Counted from the stretch's first letter, positions 1 to 8,644 are shown. The stretch: DNA of 64,000 nucleotides from Akkermansiaceae bacterium (GCA_024233115.1 JACKQB010000001.1:124001-188000), one strand, 5' to 3'. Numbers and translations: made by a program. Notes: generated by a model not told the origin, from the letters alone.

Positions 1-653
1 CGTGGGCGTCCCGCCCGCACTCTTCAATCAGGAACAATCCGTCACCACGGGCACTCACAAACTCCCCCACTGGCAACAAGGCGAAGCGGCCTGCTTTGTC
101 ACCTGGCGCATGGCGGACAGCCTGCCCCAGGAAAAACTCAGGCAGATTGAGTCCGACCGCGAAATCTGGTTATCAAACAACCCCAAACCCTGGTCCAAGG
201 AACAAAACAAGGAATATCACCAGACATTCACTGACCGGGTGGAAACATGGCTCGATCAAGGGCACGGCACCTGTGCCTTGAAAGATCCTAAACTAAGCGA
301 GCTCACACTTGCCGCGCTCAAACACTTCGATGGTGAGCGATATGACCTGTACTCAGCCATCGTCATGCCGAATCACGTGCATGTGCTTTTCTCTCCACGG
401 GATGGCCACAATCTCAGCGACATCCTACACTCTTGGAAAAGCTTCACCGCAAAGGAAATCAACAAGAAGATCAACAGTGAAGGTAGTTTCTGGCAGCCCG
501 AGTATTATGACAGGCTGATCCGTAGTCAGGAACACTTTGATAGGGTGATGGAATACATAGCGGAGAATCCAGTGAAGGCTGGGCTATCTGAGGGTGATTA
601 TGCCCTCTATGAGAGAAATGATAAGAGGGCGGGCGGGACGCCCACGCTCCCTT
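1..653 (+). mobile_element. REP-flanked RAYT (REP-associated tyrosine transposase) inserted in leuS
   Basis: The segment encodes a Y1/HUH transposase domain flanked by inverted copies of one GC-rich REP sequence. The left arm (1-17) is cut by the window edge and the right arm is 630-653. Both match the arms of the solo REP palindrome at 3832-3905. The domain has the HUH motif MPNHVHVLF (codons at about 365-391) and the downstream block FWQPEYYDRLIR, which holds the candidate catalytic tyrosine. RAYTs are single-copy, domesticated relatives of IS200/IS605 transposases linked to REP spread. The odd point is that the insert is translated in frame with leucyl-tRNA synthetase on its right side. 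The left junction lies outside the window. Confidence 0.85.
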
Positions 654-2014
654 CTGTGGCCTCCGGCTACGCCGTCAATTCCGGTTTCCTCAATGGCATG
701 AAAACCAAAGACGCGAAACAGGCTATGATCGCATGGCTGGAGGAAAACGGCAAAGGCGAAGCCAAGGTCAACTTCAAGCTGCGCGACTGGCTGTTCTCCC
801 GCCAACGCTACTGGGGAGAACCCTTCCCGATTCTCTGGCAAGACGGCAACCACAAGGCGCTGCCAGAGTCCGAGCTCCCGGTGCTCCAGCCCGAGATGGA
901 CGACTTCAAACCGACCGGCTCACCCGAGGGGCCGTTAGCGAAGGCTACCGATTGGATCAACTACTCCGAAACCGCCAAACGTGAAACCAACACCATGCCC
1001 CAGTGGGCCGGTTCGTGCTGGTATTATTTGCGCTACTGCGACCCTGACAACACCGAGCGATTTATCTCAAAAGAAGCCGAGCAGTATTGGAGTGGAACAG
1101 AATCGACCGGAATGGTTGACCTCTACGTCGGAGGCACGGAACATGCCGTTCTTCACCTCCTTTACGCCCGTTTCTGGCACAAGGTTCTCCACGACCTGGG
1201 CCATGTTTCCACCATCGAGCCCTTCCAAAAGCTCGTCAACCAGGGACTCATCCTCGGTGAGGACGGCCAGAAAATGTCCAAGTCGCTCGGCAACGTCGTC
1301 AACCCGGATGATGTGGTCAAGGAATACGGTGCCGATGCCCTGCGCCTCTACGAAATGTTTATGGGTCCGTTAGAACAGGTGAAGCCATGGCAGATGAAAG
1401 GTGTCGAAGGTGTCTCCCGTTTCCTCGCCAAAGTCTGGCGTCTTGCCTTCGAGCAGAACCAGGAGGCCGAGTGGGTGCTTTCCCGTAAAATCACCAACGA
1501 CAAACCTTCCCCGGAGACGGACAAGGAGCTGCTCAAGGTGCTGCATGAAACCATCAAGAAGGTAGGCGAAGACATCGAGCGCCTCTCGTTTAACACGGCT
1601 ATCTCCCAGATGATGATCTGCACCAACACCTTCGGTAAGGCGGAAAAAATCCCCGCCCTGTTGATCCGTGACCTGCTCAAGTGCCTCAACCCGTTTGCCC
1701 CGCACATCACCGAGGAAATCCACCAGCAGTTAGGTGAGGCATTTCCATCCGCAAAATGCTCACGCGGCTGCATCCTCGCAGATCGCGCGTGGCCTTCCTA
1801 CAACGAGGAATTCCTCGTTGAGGACGAGGTCGAGATCGTTGTCCAGGTCAACGGCAAGTTGCGCGCTAAGATCACCGTTGCCAAGGACGCCCCCAAGGAC
1901 GAGATCGAGGCACTTGCCCAGCAAGACACCAACGTCATCCAGCACACCGATGGAAAAACGATCCGCAAGATCATCGTTGTCCCCGGCCGACTGGTCAACA
2001 TCGTGGCCAACTAA
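2..2014 (+). CDS. leuS: Leucyl-tRNA synthetase, C-terminal half, with in-frame RAYT insertion (5' partial)
   Basis: LeuRS charges tRNA-Leu with leucine in the cytoplasm. The open frame runs from the window edge, so the GTG at position 2 is not a real start. Residues 1 to about 217 are the RAYT/REP insert. LeuRS resumes near SGYAVNSGFLNG (about 664-699), then LRDWLFSRQRYWGEP, the WYYLRY block, KMSKS at residues 424-428 (1271-1285), the anticodon-binding helical domain and the C-terminal domain. The visible LeuRS part is about 450 residues, as expected for the half after the CP1 editing domain of an 830-880-residue enzyme. In E. coli LeuRS the matching place is the variable loop between the editing domain and the second half of the catalytic fold, a position that could tolerate an insert. 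No stop or frameshift interrupts the junction. A hairpin terminator follows at 2030. Confidence 0.9.
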   Translation: MGVPPALFNQEQSVTTGTHKLPHWQQGEAACFVTWRMADSLPQEKLRQIESDREIWLSNNPKPWSKEQNKEYHQTFTDRVETWLDQGHGTCALKDPKLSELTLAALKHFDGERYDLYSAIVMPNHVHVLFSPRDGHNLSDILHSWKSFTAKEINKKINSEGSFWQPEYYDRLIRSQEHFDRVMEYIAENPVKAGLSEGDYALYERNDKRAGGTPTLPSVASGYAVNSGFLNGMKTKDAKQAMIAWLEENGKGEAKVNFKLRDWLFSRQRYWGEPFPILWQDGNHKALPESELPVLQPEMDDFKPTGSPEGPLAKATDWINYSETAKRETNTMPQWAGSCWYYLRYCDPDNTERFISKEAEQYWSGTESTGMVDLYVGGTEHAVLHLLYARFWHKVLHDLGHVSTIEPFQKLVNQGLILGEDGQKMSKSLGNVVNPDDVVKEYGADALRLYEMFMGPLEQVKPWQMKGVEGVSRFLAKVWRLAFEQNQEAEWVLSRKITNDKPSPETDKELLKVLHETIKKVGEDIERLSFNTAISQMMICTNTFGKAEKIPALLIRDLLKCLNPFAPHITEEIHQQLGEAFPSAKCSRGCILADRAWPSYNEEFLVEDEVEIVVQVNGKLRAKITVAKDAPKDEIEALAQQDTNVIQHTDGKTIRKIIVVPGRLVNIVAN

Positions 2015-2029
2015 CCGTTGTTTTATACC

Positions 2030-2067
2030 AAGCCGCTGTAGGAAACCTTCCTGCAGCGGCTTTCTTT
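2030..2067 (+). terminator. Rho-independent terminator after leuS
   Basis: A 9-bp stem, AAGCCGCTG pairing with CAGCGGCTT, with a partly paired inner part (AGG/CCT), is followed by TTTCTTTT. It starts 16 nt after the leuS stop codon and faces the same way. Confidence 0.85.
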
Positions 2068-2116
2068 TACCACCTTTACCTTTGACCTCCTCCCCATGAG
2101 TCGCCAGTGTTGTATC

Positions 2117-2911
2117 ATGAAAGCAATCGTCCTCTTGAGCGTTCTGTTTCCCCTTTTCTTCGTCAGCTGCAAACATACAAAGCCCGCTGGGGAAACAGAA
2201 CAGGAGAAGCAAAACACCCGGGAGTTACACAAGGCACTGCGGGACATGCAGGAAGCCAACGAAAAAAGCTTCAACGAGGACGGAACCATTTCAGGCGATA
2301 ACAAAGGGATAGAACGGGTCATTGATGTGGCCAAAAAAATGGAGGACAGCTCCACGGAAGAGCAGGCCGCCACGGGTAAACTGCTGCGAATCTGGATGAC
2401 GATGATGCAGAGGGACAACCTCGAAATCCAAAACAACATCAGCCTCATCACCAAGGGCATGGAATACGGCAAGATCCAGTCAGCGGAGGATATCGACAAG
2501 CTTTCAGCCATGGTGAACGAATACATCAAGTGTAACAACGGACTCACCGAAAAGATCAGACACGGATGGCTCTCTGAGATCCGGACCAAAGCCAAGGAAG
2601 AGAATATGGAAGACGACGTCATCCTTGACTTTGTCGCGGGGCTCAAGCAGGGGTTTGGAAAATTAAAGCCACAGCTTCTCGAGATCAGAAAAACCGACGA
2701 CGACCTTTGCACGGCGATCCTTGAGCAACATGGAGTGCTTAAAAAGCACTGGGGAAAATGGCAGTGGGATGAGGATCAAGGCGTACCTTCCTTTGAAGAA
2801 GATGCAGCCATCGATGCCTACAATGCAGCCGCGCAAAAAATCCAGGACGCCGCCGACGCCCAGGCCGCAGCCCAGAAAAAAGTGATCGAAATCCAGAAGA
2901 CGATTCGGTGA
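2117..2911 (+). CDS. Putative lipoprotein, helical, unknown function
   Basis: The 264-residue product starts with MKAIVLLSVLFPLFFVSC, a lipoprotein signal peptide with Cys18 as the predicted lipidation site. I chose the ATG at 2117 over the in-frame ATG at 2096 because the upstream seven codons would spoil the signal peptide. The rest is charged, Glu/Lys-rich and largely helical, with an Ala/Gln-rich tail near residues 235-260 that could form a coiled coil. I recognise no family. It is a single gene between the leuS terminator and a convergent two-gene unit. Its role is unknown; an envelope location is inferred from the signal peptide. Confidence 0.7.
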   Translation: MKAIVLLSVLFPLFFVSCKHTKPAGETEQEKQNTRELHKALRDMQEANEKSFNEDGTISGDNKGIERVIDVAKKMEDSSTEEQAATGKLLRIWMTMMQRDNLEIQNNISLITKGMEYGKIQSAEDIDKLSAMVNEYIKCNNGLTEKIRHGWLSEIRTKAKEENMEDDVILDFVAGLKQGFGKLKPQLLEIRKTDDDLCTAILEQHGVLKKHWGKWQWDEDQGVPSFEEDAAIDAYNAAAQKIQDAADAQAAAQKKVIEIQKTIR

Positions 2912-2929
2912 CACAGAACATGCGCGGAC

Positions 2930-3280
2930 CTAACCAAGCTTCTCCCTGTCGGATTTCTTCAACCCACTAACAACAAGGTCATACGAGTGATCAATCAGCT
3001 CGCGCACCAAGTCGGTGGGCAGGGTTCCATCAAGAATCACCGTGTTCCAGTGTTTCTTGTTCATGTGATAACCCGGTATCACCGCCGCATACTCATCCCG
3101 TAGTTCAAGGGCGCGATCAGGCTCACATTTGAGATTGACCCGTGCCGGCACTTCATCGGGATCGGTCAGGGCAAACATCTTGCCGAGCACTTTATAGACG
3201 AGAACCCCGGGACCAAACGGGGTGGTTTCCTCGACCCCCTTTTTAGCGAGACAATGGTCGATGCAGTCTGGCAGGTTCAC
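2930..3280 (-). CDS. MmcQ/YjbR family protein
   Basis: The 116-residue product matches the MmcQ/YjbR (DUF419) family across its whole length: the N-terminal block CLAKKGVEETTPFGPGVLVY, the central VNLKCEPDRALELRDEY block and the KKHWNTVILDG block before the C-terminal helix. The fold resembles CyaY and is often described as a double-wing DNA-binding motif, but no function is established. Its start codon overlaps the stop of the upstream pRiA4b-like gene by 4 nt, so the two are probably co-translated. Confidence 0.85.
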   Translation of the reverse strand: MNLPDCIDHCLAKKGVEETTPFGPGVLVYKVLGKMFALTDPDEVPARVNLKCEPDRALELRDEYAAVIPGYHMNKKHWNTVILDGTLPTDLVRELIDHSYDLVVSGLKKSDREKLG

Positions 3281-3786
3281 AGCTTGATTGATTTCAGGTC
3301 AAAGGCTTCCGGATCGTAATCGTCATCCATCCACTCGGCATAGCCTGCAAGACACTCCTTGTAGCCAAACGAGCCGCCGCAGTCTTCGGGTGGACAGGCA
3401 CGCTCGCCACCTAACATTTTCGGAGTATTCTCACCGTCCAGTTTCTCCTCGATGACGAGTTCATGGGTCCAGTCGTCAAAAAAGTCATACCGATACATCA
3501 ATCGGATCGGCAGCCGCCGGCGTCCTACAAATGCTCCCACGGTGACATCCTTCTCATCTTGAAAATCATCTCCGGGAGCGACTTGCTCCTGGGTATTGGC
3601 AATCACACCAGTAAGACTTCTCCCTTTTCCATGACGGAACTGGTGTGCCTGTTCATCATTCCAGCCCATCGCTTTTTGGATGATTTGGTGCAGGTCGGCA
3701 AAAGTCGCTGACTCCGGGACGGAGAATCGTCTCCAGATAAGTGGCTCGACTTCATAGAGGAAGACTTTGACGACGTAGGAGTTCAT
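3277..3786 (-). CDS. Plasmid pRiA4b ORF-3 family protein
   Basis: The 169-residue product starts MNSYVVKVFLYEVEPLIWRR and continues with FADLHQIIQKAMGWNDEQAHQF, the diagnostic pattern of the pRiA4b ORF-3-like family. The biochemical role is unknown. The open frame extends upstream to 3861, but those 25 codons would translate the REP palindrome, so the ATG at 3786 is preferred. It overlaps the downstream YjbR-like gene by 4 nt. The C-terminal part is rich in Asp, Glu and Tyr and holds a CPPEDCGG motif that could bind metal. Confidence 0.85.
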   Translation of the reverse strand: MNSYVVKVFLYEVEPLIWRRFSVPESATFADLHQIIQKAMGWNDEQAHQFRHGKGRSLTGVIANTQEQVAPGDDFQDEKDVTVGAFVGRRRLPIRLMYRYDFFDDWTHELVIEEKLDGENTPKMLGGERACPPEDCGGSFGYKECLAGYAEWMDDDYDPEAFDLKSIKL

Positions 3787-3831
3787 GTGGCGAAAATAAA
3801 CCAAGGACGATGAAGATTGCACGAAAATTTT

Positions 3832-3905
3832 AAGGGAGCGTGGGCGTCCCGCCCGCATCAACCCAAGCCATCATTATTGTACGGGCGGGACGCCCACGCT
3901 CCCTT
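3832..3905. repeat. REP palindrome (BIME-like), perfect 24-bp inverted repeat
   Basis: The arms at 3832-3855 and 3882-3905 are perfect reverse complements (core GTGGGCGTCCCGCCC) separated by 26 nt. The same sequence flanks the RAYT in leuS (1-17 and 630-653), so this looks like a non-autonomous product of that transposase. The right arm overlaps the TAA stop of the helicase gene (3904-3906), so the insertion begins exactly at the end of that coding region. In RNA it would fold into a strong hairpin and could protect or end the helicase transcript. Confidence 0.9.
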
Positions 3906-5892
3906 AATCAAACATGCTTTTGAGGTCGGCAAAGAAATCGGCCGACTCCTGCTCGGTGACTTCGGCGCCCATGATATCGTCGTAGTCGAGGTGCTCGAGG
4001 TATTTATCATCGAGCTCCATGAGGAACTTGCTGGGCTCACCGGCGTGTTCCTGGCCCCATTTGGTCCGGACCGAACACCATGTCAACGTGCAGCGGTCCT
4101 GGGCGCGGGTGATACCCACGTACAGAAGCCGGCGCTCCTCATCGCTGGTTCCTTCCTCAATACTGCGTTTATGCGGAAGGATACCCTCTTCGAGGCCGAC
4201 GAGATAGACCACCGGGTATTCCAAGCCCTTGGAGGCATGCAGGGTAATGAGGGTAACACCGCGCTGTTTGTCGATGTCGTCATCGCTTTCCCGGTCGCGC
4301 GCGAGTGCCGACTGATCGAGGTATTTCTGCAGGGTTTTCCCTTTCTTGGATGCGTCCTTGAGGTCCTGGATAACGGTATCAATGCTATCGCGCCGCATGT
4401 CCTCTTCCTTCTCGTTTTTGCTGTTGCGCTTTACCCAGTCGATGTAACCCATTTCCTCTAACATCTCCAACATGACCACTCCCATATTTTCCTGGCCTGA
4501 GGTCATGCGTTCGCGGTAGCTGAGGATCATCTCGGTGAAGGCATGCACTGAGTTTCTGGCACGCGCTGAAAGTTGGTCGGACGGCACACCCATGGCTTCC
4601 CAGACACTGCCACCGCGTTCGCGTGAGATGTCTGTTAGTAAGACGGCGGCCGCCTGGCCGATCCCCCGGGGCGGGGAGTTCATGATGCGGAGCAGTGGCA
4701 CATCAGCGCTCGGGTTCGCCAGCACTTGCAAATAGGCGAGCACGTCACGCACTTCACGTTTATCATAAAAACTCTGCGCACCGATCATACGGTAGGGGAT
4801 TTGCTCGGTCCGCAAGGCAAGCTCAAGGTGGCGACATTGTGAGTTGGTGCGGAAGAGGATGGCGATGTCCTCGAGTGGTTTTTTCTCAACCCGATGGAGG
4901 TCGGTGATCTCGTGAGCGATGTATTCCGCCTCTTCCTCATCACCGGGCATGGAGATGATGCGGATGGGGTCCCCCCCTGGTTTGACCGACTTGAGAGCCT
5001 TTTCGCGTCGGCCTATATTATGCACGATCAACGAGTTTGCCGTGTGGATGATGGCATCCGAGCTACGGTAGTTGTACTCGAGCCGGATCACCCTGGGGTT
5101 GGGGAAGAATTTCTCAAACTGGAGGATGTTGGCAACTTCGGCGCCGCGCCAGCCGTAGATACTCTGGTCGTCGTCTCCGACCACGCAGACGTGATAGGGT
5201 TCGCCGACGAGCTGCTGGAGCAGGCGCATTTGCAAACCGTTGGTATCCTGGAACTCGTCCACCGTGATGCGGGTCCAACGTTTCCGGCAGAGGTCGCGCA
5301 CATCGGGAAATTCACGAAGCAGCTTCTCAGCAAGCAGGAGCAGATCATCGAAATCCACCGCGTTCTGGGCGCGAAGTTCGTTTTGATAGGCCTGGGCAAT
5401 ATCGGCGACAAAGGGGTCTTCGATATCGGAGAAGTCGAGGCCGGCATTTTTTGCCTTGGAAATCATCGAGATCACCAGACTGGGTTCGATTTTTTCCTGG
5501 GCACCGCCTTTGCGGACGATGATTTGTTTGATCAGGCCGGTCTGGTCGTTGCCGGTGTAGATGGTGAAATTGTGTTTATAGCCTAGCCGGTCGATGCCTG
5601 TCCTGAGAATCCTTACGCAAAGCGAGTGGAAGGTACAAACCGTGATTTCCTTGGCAGCGGTCTTGCTGACCATATCGCCGACGCGTTCACGCATCTCGTT
5701 CGCTGCCTTGTTGGTAAAAGTAACGGCAAGGATGTTTTCCGGGGCGATACCGCGTTCGACCATGTGGGAGATCCGGCAGGTGACAGTACGGGTTTTTCCC
5801 GTACCGGCGCCGGCAAGGATAAGGACGGGGCCATCGAGGGCATTCACGGCTTCCGCCTGGGCGGCATTGAGACTGGTGAGATCAAATGACAT
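3904..5892 (-). CDS. pcrA: ATP-dependent 3'-5' DNA helicase, UvrD/PcrA/Rep family
   Basis: This 662-residue superfamily 1 helicase has Walker A AGAGTGKT (27-34), motif II VDEFQDTN, motif III VVGDDDQSIYGWRG, LEYNYRSS, the late motif TLHASKGLEYPVVYLVG and motif VI LLYVGITRAQ. It unwinds DNA in repair or replication restart. The protein is shorter than typical PcrA (about 720 residues) and lacks the extended C-terminal tail, so it could equally be a Rep-like member. I chose the ATG at 5892, since the upstream extension would translate the heptad repeat element. Its TAA stop lies in the REP palindrome. Confidence 0.9.
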   Translation of the reverse strand: MSFDLTSLNAAQAEAVNALDGPVLILAGAGTGKTRTVTCRISHMVERGIAPENILAVTFTNKAANEMRERVGDMVSKTAAKEITVCTFHSLCVRILRTGIDRLGYKHNFTIYTGNDQTGLIKQIIVRKGGAQEKIEPSLVISMISKAKNAGLDFSDIEDPFVADIAQAYQNELRAQNAVDFDDLLLLAEKLLREFPDVRDLCRKRWTRITVDEFQDTNGLQMRLLQQLVGEPYHVCVVGDDDQSIYGWRGAEVANILQFEKFFPNPRVIRLEYNYRSSDAIIHTANSLIVHNIGRREKALKSVKPGGDPIRIISMPGDEEEAEYIAHEITDLHRVEKKPLEDIAILFRTNSQCRHLELALRTEQIPYRMIGAQSFYDKREVRDVLAYLQVLANPSADVPLLRIMNSPPRGIGQAAAVLLTDISRERGGSVWEAMGVPSDQLSARARNSVHAFTEMILSYRERMTSGQENMGVVMLEMLEEMGYIDWVKRNSKNEKEEDMRRDSIDTVIQDLKDASKKGKTLQKYLDQSALARDRESDDDIDKQRGVTLITLHASKGLEYPVVYLVGLEEGILPHKRSIEEGTSDEERRLLYVGITRAQDRCTLTWCSVRTKWGQEHAGEPSKFLMELDDKYLEHLDYDDIMGAEVTEQESADFFADLKSMFD

Positions 5893-5915
5893 AGGTGCGA
5901 CGCAGATGTATCTTC

Positions 5916-6085
5916 TAAGTTTCAAATTCCAAACTCCAAATGGATGAAGTTTTAAACTCCAAATACCAAATACCGAATACCAAGTAAATGGGGCTTCGCC
6001 TCTAGCTAAAGGCACGCGTCAGCGTGCCGTTTCTCTTTCTTGGTATTTGGAGCTTGGAGCTTGGAGCTTGGTATTTGAAACTTAA
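5916..6085. repeat. Heptad-repeat inverted element A (no gene inside)
   Basis: The left side (5916-5983) holds 7-bp units of the form CCAAANN after TAAGTTTC. The right side (6043-6085) holds the inverted units (TTGGAGC repeated) and ends in GAAACTTAA. The middle has a 7-bp hairpin, GGCACGC/GCGTGCC, at 6011-6028. The element fills the gap between the TGA of the PDZ gene (6086-6088) and a point 23 nt before the helicase ATG. It belongs with the elements at 33258, 35786, 36780 and 40159. Confidence 0.85.
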
Positions 6086-6994
6086 TCAACGCCCCGGGCT
6101 GACCTCGGGGGTGATGTCAAGCTCCTTGACCTCGGTGCCGCGCAGGACACGGAATTTTTTAGTTTCTCCTGCAACAAGGTAATAAAAGGCATCCACAACT
6201 CCGGCATAATCACCGACGGCTTGATCGCCGATACTCAGGATGACGTCCCCATTTTGAAGCCCGGCTTTCTTGGCGGGGGAATCGGGTCTGACACTTTCGA
6301 CGATGGGAGCCGCGACCAGCTCGTCCATGACAATACCGATCCAGCACCGGCCGACGCGACCATTGCGCCGGTGGTCATTAAGAACCCGGGTGATGACCTC
6401 CACGGGCAGGCAGTAACTACTGTTAGGTGCGTTGTAGACGGCCTGACGGACCAGGCCGACAAGTTTTCCGTCGGTATCATAGACCCCACTCCCCGGCCTG
6501 GGTGCGGCCTTGGAGTGATTGACACGGAGAACAGCGAGCGGAAGCACCTTGCCCTGGAAACGATGTACCCGTCCCACGACGCGCGCCGGATCACTGTGAT
6601 CGGTGGCCGAGGTAAAAACCTTGTCGGATGGCTTCAGTTGCAGTGATGCCCCTATGGCTGCCGGCTGACTGGCCGGTGAGCCGGTGGGTAGCTGGTAGAT
6701 GGCGATCCGGCTGTCAGCGTCATTGACCACAAACTTGAGTGGCACTTTTTTCCCCTCGAGTGTTAGAGATGCCTTGGTGACATCAGAACCAAGCTCGACG
6801 ACTGTGGCCAGGGTGCCCTTGTCATCCAGGAAGACGAAGGACGAACTGGAGGCCTTCCCCCCTTTCACTGCCAGTGGAGCAAAGTCCACGTTCTGGGCTT
6901 TGAGTGGGGAAAGCGTAAATCCAAGGGTGCTTGCGGCAACAAGCGCGACCATACCAGTGACTCTGGTGCCGGTGGATAGGGTGTTTTTTTTCAT
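6086..6994 (-). CDS. PDZ-domain protein with degenerate trypsin-like (HtrA-like) domain
   Basis: The 302-residue product has a signal peptide (MKKNTLSTGTRVTGM followed by a hydrophobic stretch to about residue 33), a trypsin-fold-like region (about 40-205) and a C-terminal PDZ domain (about 212-300, CWIGIVMDE to VILSIGD). The position of the HtrA serine may be kept in PGSGVYD, but I see no histidine block equivalent to the usual NHV, so protease activity is doubtful. It is probably a periplasmic binding or sensor protein. An alternative start at 7012 adds six residues. It is downstream of a candidate anti-sigma factor and an ECF sigma factor, which recalls sigma-E/HtrA modules. Confidence 0.75.
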   Translation of the reverse strand: MKKNTLSTGTRVTGMVALVAASTLGFTLSPLKAQNVDFAPLAVKGGKASSSSFVFLDDKGTLATVVELGSDVTKASLTLEGKKVPLKFVVNDADSRIAIYQLPTGSPASQPAAIGASLQLKPSDKVFTSATDHSDPARVVGRVHRFQGKVLPLAVLRVNHSKAAPRPGSGVYDTDGKLVGLVRQAVYNAPNSSYCLPVEVITRVLNDHRRNGRVGRCWIGIVMDELVAAPIVESVRPDSPAKKAGLQNGDVILSIGDQAVGDYAGVVDAFYYLVAGETKKFRVLRGTEVKELDITPEVSPGR

Positions 6995-7198
6995 AAAAAT
7001 TCTGGAAGTCATTGCCAGTGATCATTGCCAACGGGTGACGGCACGGCAAGTCAAATGTCCTGCAAGGTTTTTTATACCGACCATGCACCTTACTGCTGTT
7101 CCGCGCCCATGGTGGCATAAAGCCTGGATAGCAACCCAGCAACCGCCATAGACATCAGGGGGGGCGTCTTCGGTCTCACCCCAATAACAAGCACCAAG

Positions 7199-7573
7199 CT
7201 AGTAGGCCTCGCGGATAGGCTCCTTGTCTTTGTCCGGCTTGAGCATGTCCTCCTTTTGCTCGGGCACGTGCTGGATGGGGGCCGTATCGATCACAGGCTG
7301 TGTGGTCACATCTGCCTTGGGCCAGAAAAAGAATCCCAGCATGACGGCTGCATAGGCTGCACCACCGGCGTAAACAAAACGCATCTTGTTGCCCATTGCG
7401 AACCAGGTGCCTACACGCTCGAAGAACAGGCTGCGCGAAGAGCGCTGGAGCAGCTCCTGGCGCTGGCGACGGTGGAACTCGTCGAGGAACTCCTCGAAAT
7501 AGGCATCATCAGGCTGCTCGTGACGCTTGAGGGCGATGAGCTGCTGGACTTCTTTCAAATTTTCGTCGTGCAT
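7199..7573 (-). CDS. Small single-pass membrane protein, candidate anti-sigma factor
   Basis: The 124-residue protein has an N-terminal helical cytoplasmic segment (about 1-68, including DDAYFEEFLDEFHRRQRQEL), one membrane segment (about 69-86, FVYAGGAAYAAVMLGFFF) and a short Pro/Lys/Asp-rich exported tail. This topology, and its place directly after an ECF sigma factor on the same strand, suggest an anti-sigma factor. No zinc-binding His-Cys motif is present. The function is inferred from context only. Confidence 0.7.
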   Translation of the reverse strand: MHDENLKEVQQLIALKRHEQPDDAYFEEFLDEFHRRQRQELLQRSSRSLFFERVGTWFAMGNKMRFVYAGGAAYAAVMLGFFFWPKADVTTQPVIDTAPIQHVPEQKEDMLKPDKDKEPIREAY

Positions 7574-7727
7574 GGGTCTGATGGTCGGAGGTTTGCCGGT
7601 ATTCTAAAAAATATAATTAAGAACGCAAGAATATTTATATATTTTGATTTGATGGATCAAGCCGAATGACGGGCTGTGATCCTTAGATCATATGGATCGG
7701 GGTTCCTGTTACTTTCTTTTACTTTTT

Positions 7728-8339
7728 TTACTGTTCCGGTGAGTGCGTTGGTGTGAGGAAATCCTCTAGATATCCTTGGAGTTGCTTATGGGCGTAGTAA
7801 AGCCGCGACCTCACGGTTCCTTCCGAAACCCCGAGAATACGACTTATTTCAGCGTGTGGCATGCCCTGGATATCGAACATCGTCACTACTGATCTATGGT
7901 CCTCTGACAGTGCCTGCATGGCTTCGTTCAATTTTTTTTGAAGTTCGTGGATATTTGACTGTCGGCGCGGATTGGCTCGATGCCCCTGGTCGATGAATGC
8001 GGGGTCGTTCTGAATACCGGAATCGATGTCATCAAAGCTGTATCCGGCCCGTCTTTTCCGTTTTTTGAGAAAATTCAGGGTCATATTGACCGAAATCGAG
8101 TAAATCCAGGTGTAGAAGGTTGAATTGCCCCGGAACCGGCGCAGTGAACGGTATGCCTTGGCAAAGATGTCCTGTAGCAGGTCGTGGGTATCCTCCTTGT
8201 TGGAGGTCATGTTGTAGACGAGGCCATAGAGTTTTCGGCTGTATCTGATGACCAGCTCGTCGAAGGCCCGGGTATCGCCGTCTTGGGCGCGCTGGACAAG
8301 ATCCGCGTCGGGATCGACCGATTTTCTCTGTTTAGCCAT
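7728..8339 (-). CDS. RNA polymerase sigma factor, ECF subfamily
   Basis: The 203-residue product has sigma-70 region 2 (AFDELVIRYSRKLYGLVYNM through DLLQDIFAKAYRSLRRFRG and TFYTWIYSISVNMTLNFLKK) and region 4 (LSEDHRSVVTMFDIQGMPH then EISRILGVSEGTVRSRLYYA). It directs RNA polymerase to a specific set of promoters. Genes 7573-7199 (membrane protein) and 6994-6086 (PDZ protein) follow on the same strand. The gap before the next gene (7574-7727) is AT-rich. The target regulon cannot be read from this window. Confidence 0.92.
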   Translation of the reverse strand: MAKQRKSVDPDADLVQRAQDGDTRAFDELVIRYSRKLYGLVYNMTSNKEDTHDLLQDIFAKAYRSLRRFRGNSTFYTWIYSISVNMTLNFLKKRKRRAGYSFDDIDSGIQNDPAFIDQGHRANPRRQSNIHELQKKLNEAMQALSEDHRSVVTMFDIQGMPHAEISRILGVSEGTVRSRLYYAHKQLQGYLEDFLTPTHSPEQ

Positions 8340-8644
8340 GCGTCAGCCTAGGGAGTAAGGGTGGTTAAGGGAAGAGGGGTTGCGGGGGTGGGTTTCATTA
8401 TGGGACAGGGTGGTTGGCATGTCAAAGCCGCATCTTGCGTCCCTGGACCGGGGGGAGGGAGAGGTGTCGCTCGCCGGCCGAAGATCTTCAAGTCCGTGAT
8501 GTCCTCCTGGCTGACGGCTGATTTCCTCCAAGTCCTCCCATCGCAGGGTCTGCTGCTTGCAGCAACAGACACATCGACGGGAGAAATGTTCAATTTCCAT
8601 CCCGCTGAAACGAGTCGTCCTTTCCTCACGACGCCTAACAAAAA
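8340..8644. other. Intergenic region without a supported gene
   Basis: About 305 bp lies between the ECF sigma gene and folB. Short frames exist on both strands, but none has recognisable domains, a signal peptide or a good start. It probably carries the promoter of the minus-strand sigma gene. A weak imperfect hairpin (GTCTGCTGC near GCAGCAACAGAC, about 8549-8571) is the only structure I noticed. Confidence 0.5.

Noticed and set aside
8343..8641. Minus-strand open frames of 85 and 97 codons upstream of the sigma gene
   Set aside because: They overlap in different frames, have no domain, and lie where a promoter is expected.
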